Source: Mycolicibacterium senegalense
GTDB lineage: Bacteria > Actinomycetota > Actinomycetes > Mycobacteriales > Mycobacteriaceae
Assembly (NCBI RefSeq): GCF_019645875.1
Contig: NZ_CP081000.1
Coordinates: 4,340,001-4,404,000, forward strand
DNA length: 64,000 nucleotides
Reading direction: 5' to 3'
Below are positions 58,869 through 64,000 of the stretch, piece by piece. Numbering within the stretch: position 1 is the stretch's first letter; the number at the start of each line of letters is the position of its first letter. The notes under the pieces were generated by a model. It had not been told where the DNA came from and ran no database searches. It saw only the letters and a list, made by a program, of their open reading frames with translations. A program made the translations under genes and the position numbers.

Positions 58869-60263
58869 CTACCTTCGGTGCAGCTCGAGCCGGAATTCCG
58901 ACGGCATCATGGTCAGGCGCTCCTGGACTCGCAGTGAGTATTCCGGCTCGGCGACCATGTCATAGCGCCGGATCAGCACCCCGAGCATCAGAACCGCCTC
59001 GTGAAGCGCGAATTGCCGCCCGATGCAAGATCTTTCGCCCGTTCCGAACGGCTTGTACAGACCACCTGGCCTAGTGCGCATCTGTTCCGGGGCAAATCGG
59101 TCGGGATCGAAGGCGTCCGGTTCGGGGCCCCAGCGCGGGTCGCGGTGCAACGTGGAAGTCAGCGCCAGCGCCCAGTCTCCCTTGCGCATCGGGTGGATTC
59201 CGGCGAGCACGGTGTCCTGGCGTGCTGCCCGATAGTAGGCCGGCACGGTCGGCTGCAGCCGCAGCGATTCGTCGAGAACCCGGCGCACGTACCGCAGTTT
59301 GGCGATCTTCTCGAACTCGGGCCGCTGTTCGTCGCCCCACACCTGCTCGACCTCGTCGCGGGCCCGCGCCAGCACCTCGGGGTGTTGCGACAGAAAGTAC
59401 AGCGCGAACGACAATGCACCTGAGGTGGTTTCGTGACCGGCGATCAGAAAGTTGATCAGCTGATAACGGATATTGGCGGCATCGAGGTCGGATTCCAACA
59501 TGATCTGCAGCAGATCGTCGTGATGGCCCGGCGGCCCTGCTCGCCGGCCGGCGACGATGTCGTCGGCCAGATCGTGCAGATACTGCGCGTCGCCGCGGAT
59601 CCGGCGCTCGTAACGCCGGTAGACGAACGCGGGAAGGAACGTTTCGCGCAGCACCCCGAGGCGATCGGCACCCAGCAGCGCGGACACCATGCGCGCGACG
59701 AACGGGTGCATCGTCTCGTCCTGGAAGCACCGGAACGAGTACCCGGCCGCGCACCGTCCGATCGTCTCCAAGGTCACCCTGGTCGTGTCGGCCGAGACAT
59801 CAACCGTGGCGCCCAGCTCAGCCCGCCGGTCCCAACGGTCGGTCAGCTCGTCGGCGACGTCGAACATCACCCCGTGGTAGCGGCGCATCGCGGCCTGGCT
59901 GAATGCCGGCAACAGCAACGTGTGGGCCTTGTGCCAGTTCGGTTCGTCGTTGTAGGCCGTGAACAGCCCGTCACCGCCGACGATCCGCAGCGCGTCGATG
60001 TCGGGGCCGACATGCTTGCAGAACCGGGCTTCGTCGTTGAGGTCGGCGACCGCGTCGGCGCCCGAGGCGACCACGTACCGGGCTCCCAGGAACCGGAACT
60101 CGCAGACCGGCCCGAGCTCGGCCATGCCCATCGCGTTCTGCATCGACGAGTCGGGCTGCATCCCGAACACGTCGCCGAGCAACGGCACCCGCCGCGGCGG
60201 ATGGGGCAGTTTCGGATACTTGGTCCCTTCGTGGGGTGGGGTCCGGGCGCCCGCCGTGGTCAT
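58869..60263 (-). CDS. Cytochrome P450, CYP102-like heme domain without reductase
   Basis: 464 residues. I-helix LINFLIAGHETTSGALSFALYFL, ExxR in DESLRLQPT, and the heme-binding KPFGTGERSCIGRQFALHEA with the Cys ligand. Strongly like the heme half of P450 BM3 (a fatty-acid hydroxylase), but no reductase domain follows; electrons must come from a separate partner. ATG at 60263 begins just after a TTGACA-containing promoter. Divergent from a TetR gene. Confidence 0.93.
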   Translation of the reverse strand: MTTAGARTPPHEGTKYPKLPHPPRRVPLLGDVFGMQPDSSMQNAMGMAELGPVCEFRFLGARYVVASGADAVADLNDEARFCKHVGPDIDALRIVGGDGLFTAYNDEPNWHKAHTLLLPAFSQAAMRRYHGVMFDVADELTDRWDRRAELGATVDVSADTTRVTLETIGRCAAGYSFRCFQDETMHPFVARMVSALLGADRLGVLRETFLPAFVYRRYERRIRGDAQYLHDLADDIVAGRRAGPPGHHDDLLQIMLESDLDAANIRYQLINFLIAGHETTSGALSFALYFLSQHPEVLARARDEVEQVWGDEQRPEFEKIAKLRYVRRVLDESLRLQPTVPAYYRAARQDTVLAGIHPMRKGDWALALTSTLHRDPRWGPEPDAFDPDRFAPEQMRTRPGGLYKPFGTGERSCIGRQFALHEAVLMLGVLIRRYDMVAEPEYSLRVQERLTMMPSEFRLELHRR

Positions 60264-60270
60264 GCCACCA

Positions 60271-60299
60271 GGATTCCGTCCTTGTTGTACATGTGTCAA
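60271..60299 (-). promoter_or_regulatory. Possible promoter of the P450 gene
   Basis: Minus strand TTGACA (60299-60294) and, after 17 bases, GAATCC (60276-60271), a poor -10. A start near 60264 would make the mRNA leaderless at ATG 60263. ACATGT and nearby bases give a short palindromic core, a possible TetR site. Confidence 0.35.
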
Positions 60300-60356
60300 G
60301 TAACGCCTGCGATCCGCTTCCCCGGTGCTGAACTGCGCTGGCGTTAGGCTGCAGGT

Positions 60357-61010
60357 GTGGGTGCCGAATCCAGACGCCGGCTGTCCCCCGCCGACAGACG
60401 CAACGAGCTGCTGGCGCTGGGAGCCGAGGTATTCGGCCAACGCCCCTACGACGAGGTCCGCATCGACGAGATCGCCGAGCGCGCCGGGGTGTCGCGGGCC
60501 CTGATGTACCACTACTTCCCCGACAAACGGGCCTTCTTCGCCGCCGTGGTGCAGGCTGAGGGCGAGCGCTTGTTCGAGGCCACCAGCACGCCGCCCGAGC
60601 CCGGCCAGAGCCTGTTCGGCCAGCTGCGCGCCGGGGTACTGGCCTACCTCCGTTACGACGAGGAACACCCGCACGGCGCCTGGGCGGCCTATATGGGCCT
60701 GGGCCGCACCGATCCGGTACTGCGCGGCGTCGATGACATCGACAACGACCGCCAGGCCGACCGGATCATGGGCCGCATCGCCGATGCGGTCTCCGAACCC
60801 CTGGACGCCAAGGTGGAGCGCGACCTGCGGGCCACCGTGTACGGCTGGCTGGCCTTAACCTTCGAGATGTGCCGGCAGCGCCTCAAGGACCCGTCGATCG
60901 ACGCCGGCTTCGTCGCCGACACCTGCGCGCACGCCCTGCTCGACGCCATCGGCCGGGTACCCGGACTGCCCGCCGAACTGGTGGGCGCGGCCGCTGCTGA
61001 CCAGCGCTGA
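60357..61010 (+). CDS. TetR-family transcriptional regulator (Rv3295-like)
   Basis: 217 residues. N-terminal TetR helix-turn-helix: RRNELLALGAEVFGQRPYDEVRIDEIAERAGVSRALMYHYFPDKRAFFAAVV (about residues 13-65), followed by the all-helical ligand domain. Divergent from the CYP102-like gene, so it may sense fatty acids and regulate it; position matches Rv3295 of M. tuberculosis. GTG at 60357, with TAGGCT 6 bases upstream as a likely -10 (leaderless). Confidence 0.85.
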   Translation: MGAESRRRLSPADRRNELLALGAEVFGQRPYDEVRIDEIAERAGVSRALMYHYFPDKRAFFAAVVQAEGERLFEATSTPPEPGQSLFGQLRAGVLAYLRYDEEHPHGAWAAYMGLGRTDPVLRGVDDIDNDRQADRIMGRIADAVSEPLDAKVERDLRATVYGWLALTFEMCRQRLKDPSIDAGFVADTCAHALLDAIGRVPGLPAELVGAAAADQR

Positions 61011-61046
61011 CGCCCGTTTGTCGGTGGTGCGCGGCAGTATGGCTGG

Positions 61047-64000
61047 GTGGCCACCACGCCGGTCGATTCGCTGGCCCGGTTCAGTGCCCTGACCCGGGAG
61101 TGGTTCAACGCTGCCTTCCCCGCTCCCACGGCTGCCCAGGCGCAGGCTTGGGGCGCGATCGCTGAAGGGCACAACACCCTGGTCATCGCCCCCACCGGGT
61201 CCGGCAAGACCCTGGCCGCGTTCCTGTGGGCCATCGATGAGCTGGCACGATCGGCCGAACCGCGCTCGGGCACGACGGTGCTCTACGTGTCCCCGCTCAA
61301 AGCGCTGGCCGTCGACGTGGAGCGCAACCTGCGCACCCCGCTGACCGGGATCACCCGCGTTGCCGAGCGGCACGGGGTGCCGGCCCCTTCGATCAGCGTC
61401 GGCGTCCGGTCCGGGGATACCACGCCCAGCCAGCGGCGGGCGATGCTGAGCAAGCCGCCCGACATCCTGATCACCACGCCCGAGTCGCTGTTTTTGATGC
61501 TCACCTCGGCCGCTCGCGAGACGCTGGCTTCCGTGCGCACCGTGATCGTCGACGAGGTACACGCCGTCGCCGCCACCAAACGCGGTGCGCACCTGGCCCT
61601 CTCACTCGAACGCCTCGATCAGCTGCTCGACAAACCGGCCCAGCGCATCGGGTTGTCGGCGACGGTGCGCCCTCCCGAGGAGGTGGCCCGGTTCCTGTCC
61701 GGGCAGGCACCCACCACCATCGTCGCCCCGCCTGCCGCCAAGACGTTCGACCTCTCCGTCCAAGTTCCGGTACCGGACATGGCCAACCTCGACAACAACA
61801 GCATCTGGCCCGACGTCGAGGAACGCATCGTGGACCTGATCGAGGCGCATCAGTCCTCGATCGTGTTCGCCAATTCCCGGCGGCTGGCCGAGCGGCTGAC
61901 CTCGCGGCTCAACGAGATCCACGCCGAACGCGCCGGAATCGAGCTCACCCTCGACCACAACCCCCAAGTGGGTGGCGGCGCCCCGGCCCAACTCATGGCC
62001 AGCGGCCAAGCCAACGGTGCGCCGACGCTACTGGCCCGCGCCCACCACGGCTCGGTTAGCAAGGAGCAGCGGGCACAGGTCGAAGACGACCTCAAAAGCG
62101 GCCGACTGCGCGCCGTCGTCGCCACCTCCAGCTTGGAGCTGGGCATCGACATGGGTGCGGTCGACCTGGTGATCCAGGTCGAGTCGCCGCCGTCGGTGGC
62201 CAGTGGGCTGCAACGCATCGGGCGGGCCGGGCATCAAGTCGGCGAGATCTCCCAGGGTGTGCTGTTCCCCAAACATCGCACCGACCTGATCGGTTGCGCG
62301 GTCACGGTGCAGCGCATGCGCACCGGCGACATCGAGACCATGCACGTTCCGGCCAATCCGCTCGACGTGCTGGCCCAGCACACGGTGGCGGTCGCGGCGC
62401 TGGAGCCCGTCGATGCCGACGCGTGGTTCGACGCCGTCCGGCGCAGCGCCCCGTTCGCCACGTTGCCGCGCAGTGCCTTCGAAGCGACCCTCGACCTGTT
62501 GTCCGGGAAGTATCCGTCCACCGAATTCGCCGAGCTGCGGCCACGGCTGGTGTATGACCGCGACCACGGAACGCTCACCGGCCGCCCAGGTGCCCAGCGC
62601 CTGGCCGTCACGTCCGGTGGCGCCATCCCCGACCGGGGGCTGTTCACCGTTTACCTGGCCACCGATTCCGAAAAGCCCTCGCGGGTAGGCGAACTCGATG
62701 AGGAGATGGTGTATGAGTCACGCCCCGGCGACGTCATCTCCCTGGGCGCCACCAGCTGGCGGATCACTGAGATCACCCATGACCGCGTACTGGTCATCCC
62801 GGCACCGGGTCAGCCCGCCAGGCTGCCGTTCTGGCGTGGCGACAGCGTAGGCCGGCCCGCCGAGCTGGGTGCGGCGGTCGGCGCGTTCACCGGTGAACTC
62901 GCGGCGCTCGGCCGCACCGAATTCGACGAGCGCTGCCAGTCGATGGGTTTCGCCGGCTTCGCCACCGACAACCTCTATCAGCTGTTGCGCGATCAGCGGG
63001 AAGCCACCGGCGTGGTTCCCAGCGACAGCACCTTCGTGGTCGAGCGTTTCCGGGACGAGCTGGGCGACTGGCGAGTGATCCTGCACTCCCCGTACGGCTT
63101 GCGGGTCCACGGCCCGCTGGCCCTGGCGGTGGGGCGACGGCTGCGCGAGCGCTACGGCATCGACGAGAAGCCCACCGCCTCCGACGACGGCATCATCGTG
63201 CGACTCCCCGACAGCGGCGAAACACCGCCGGGTGCAGATCTTTTCGTGTTCGACGCCGACGAGGTGGAACCCGTCGTCACCGCCGAAGTGGGTGGCTCGG
63301 CGTTGTTCGCCTCCCGGTTCCGGGAATGCGCCGCCCGAGCCTTGCTACTGCCGCGCAGGCACCCCGGCAAGCGTTCCCCGTTGTGGCATCAACGGCAACG
63401 CGCCGCGCAACTGCTCGACATCGCCCGCAAGTATCCGGACTTCCCGATCGTGCTGGAAACGGTGCGCGAATGCCTGCAGGACGTCTACGACGTACCCGCG
63501 CTCACCGAGCTGATGCGGCGCGTAGCGCAACGCCGGTTGCGCGTGGTCGAGGTCGAAACCGCCACCCCCTCACCGTTCGCGGCCTCACTGCTGTTCGGCT
63601 ACGTCGGCGCCTTCATGTACGAGGGCGACAGCCCGCTGGCCGAGCGGCGCGCCGCCGCACTCGCGCTGGACACCGTGCTGCTGTCCGAACTGCTCGGCCG
63701 GGTGGAGCTGCGCGAACTACTGGACCCTGCGGTCGTCGCCTCGACGTCAGCCCAGCTGCAGCACCTCACCGAGGAGCGCGCGGCACGTGACGCCGAAGCC
63801 GTGGCCGATCTACTGCGGATGCTGGGCCCGCTGACCGAGGCCGAGATCGCCGCCCGCGCCACCACCGATGCGGTCGGCGGCTGGCTCGACGGGCTGCACG
63901 CCGCCAAACGGGCGCTACCGGTGACCTACGCGGGGCAGACCTGGTGGGCGGCAGTGGAAGACATCGGCTTGCTGCGCGACGGGGTCGGGGCGCCGGTGCC
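61047..64000 (+). CDS. lhr: Lhr-type large ATP-dependent helicase (cut by window edge)
   Basis: At least 984 residues, continuing beyond the window; the family is about 1,500. Superfamily 2: motif I APTGSGKTLAAFL (about residue 48), DEVH box VDEVHAV, SATVRPP, and motif VI GLQRIGRAGHQVG. GTG at 61047. Mycobacterial Lhr is a 3'-to-5' DNA-repair helicase, induced by DNA damage. Follows the TetR gene by 36 bases. Confidence 0.95.
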   Translation, partial: MATTPVDSLARFSALTREWFNAAFPAPTAAQAQAWGAIAEGHNTLVIAPTGSGKTLAAFLWAIDELARSAEPRSGTTVLYVSPLKALAVDVERNLRTPLTGITRVAERHGVPAPSISVGVRSGDTTPSQRRAMLSKPPDILITTPESLFLMLTSAARETLASVRTVIVDEVHAVAATKRGAHLALSLERLDQLLDKPAQRIGLSATVRPPEEVARFLSGQAPTTIVAPPAAKTFDLSVQVPVPDMANLDNNSIWPDVEERIVDLIEAHQSSIVFANSRRLAERLTSRLNEIHAERAGIELTLDHNPQVGGGAPAQLMASGQANGAPTLLARAHHGSVSKEQRAQVEDDLKSGRLRAVVATSSLELGIDMGAVDLVIQVESPPSVASGLQRIGRAGHQVGEISQGVLFPKHRTDLIGCAVTVQRMRTGDIETMHVPANPLDVLAQHTVAVAALEPVDADAWFDAVRRSAPFATLPRSAFEATLDLLSGKYPSTEFAELRPRLVYDRDHGTLTGRPGAQRLAVTSGGAIPDRGLFTVYLATDSEKPSRVGELDEEMVYESRPGDVISLGATSWRITEITHDRVLVIPAPGQPARLPFWRGDSVGRPAELGAAVGAFTGELAALGRTEFDERCQSMGFAGFATDNLYQLLRDQREATGVVPSDSTFVVERFRDELGDWRVILHSPYGLRVHGPLALAVGRRLRERYGIDEKPTASDDGIIVRLPDSGETPPGADLFVFDADEVEPVVTAEVGGSALFASRFRECAARALLLPRRHPGKRSPLWHQRQRAAQLLDIARKYPDFPIVLETVRECLQDVYDVPALTELMRRVAQRRLRVVEVETATPSPFAASLLFGYVGAFMYEGDSPLAERRAAALALDTVLLSELLGRVELRELLDPAVVASTSAQLQHLTEERAARDAEAVADLLRMLGPLTEAEIAARATTDAVGGWLDGLHAAKRALPVTYAGQTWWAAVEDIGLLRDGVGAPV

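Overview
The window is high-GC DNA from a mycobacterium, most likely a fast grower. Outside one large insert, gene order follows the M. tuberculosis segment fadE25-purE-purK-Rv3277-Rv3278c-birA-accD5-accE5-maf-sseA-Rv3284-accA3-sigF-usfX ... lat-lrpA-pcd-(TetR)-lhr (recalled from that genome, not searched). The left edge cuts fadE25 and the right edge cuts lhr. Most genes are tightly packed with 4-base ATGA or GTGA overlaps, and no gene-free stretch exceeds 300 bases.

Regions. (1) 1-4.8 kb: fadE25, a TetR gene with paired operators, purE/purK, GtrA and PH-domain membrane proteins, birA. (2) 4.8-11 kb: a small steroid-ring degradation set (KshA-like, KstD-like, FadD17-like, NTF2-fold protein) next to a PucR regulator. 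(3) 11.1-20.2 kb: acyl-CoA carboxylase subunits accD5, accE5 and accA3, with maf, sseA and a SufE-like gene, interrupted by an alpha/beta hydrolase and a stress SDR that carry divergent SigF-type promoters. (4) 20.3-24 kb: a second malate dehydrogenase, a MocA-like transferase, a STAS protein, sigF and its anti-sigma gene usfX. (5) 24.1-53.1 kb: a 29-kb accessory block lying between usfX and lat. It holds a second STAS/anti-sigma pair, two usfY copies, many small membrane or stress proteins, a type IB topoisomerase, an NRAMP-like transporter with PRC-barrel proteins, CsbD and CDGSH proteins, and a nine-gene heptose-type sugar and glycosyltransferase operon (31.5-41.4 kb) flanked by three more glycosyltransferases. 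(6) 53.1-64 kb: lat, lrpA, pcd, an SDR, a lipase-maturation-factor homologue, a CYP102-like P450, a TetR gene and lhr.

How it fits together. Sites matching GTTT-N15-17-GGGTA, the mycobacterial SigF pattern, recur upstream of genes in and near block 5: about eight good matches and three weaker ones, on both strands, most placed so that transcripts would start within about 10 bases of the start codon. The block therefore looks like a SigF-controlled stress island beside sigF itself. One of its members is a second anti-sigma kinase, which suggests feedback. The most novel element is the glycan locus: it has GmhA, HldE and a GmhB domain fused to a glycosyltransferase (ADP-heptose route), UDP-glucose dehydrogenase plus a UDP-xylose-synthase-like enzyme, a carbamoyltransferase and several glycosyltransferases. 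Its product is not known to me.
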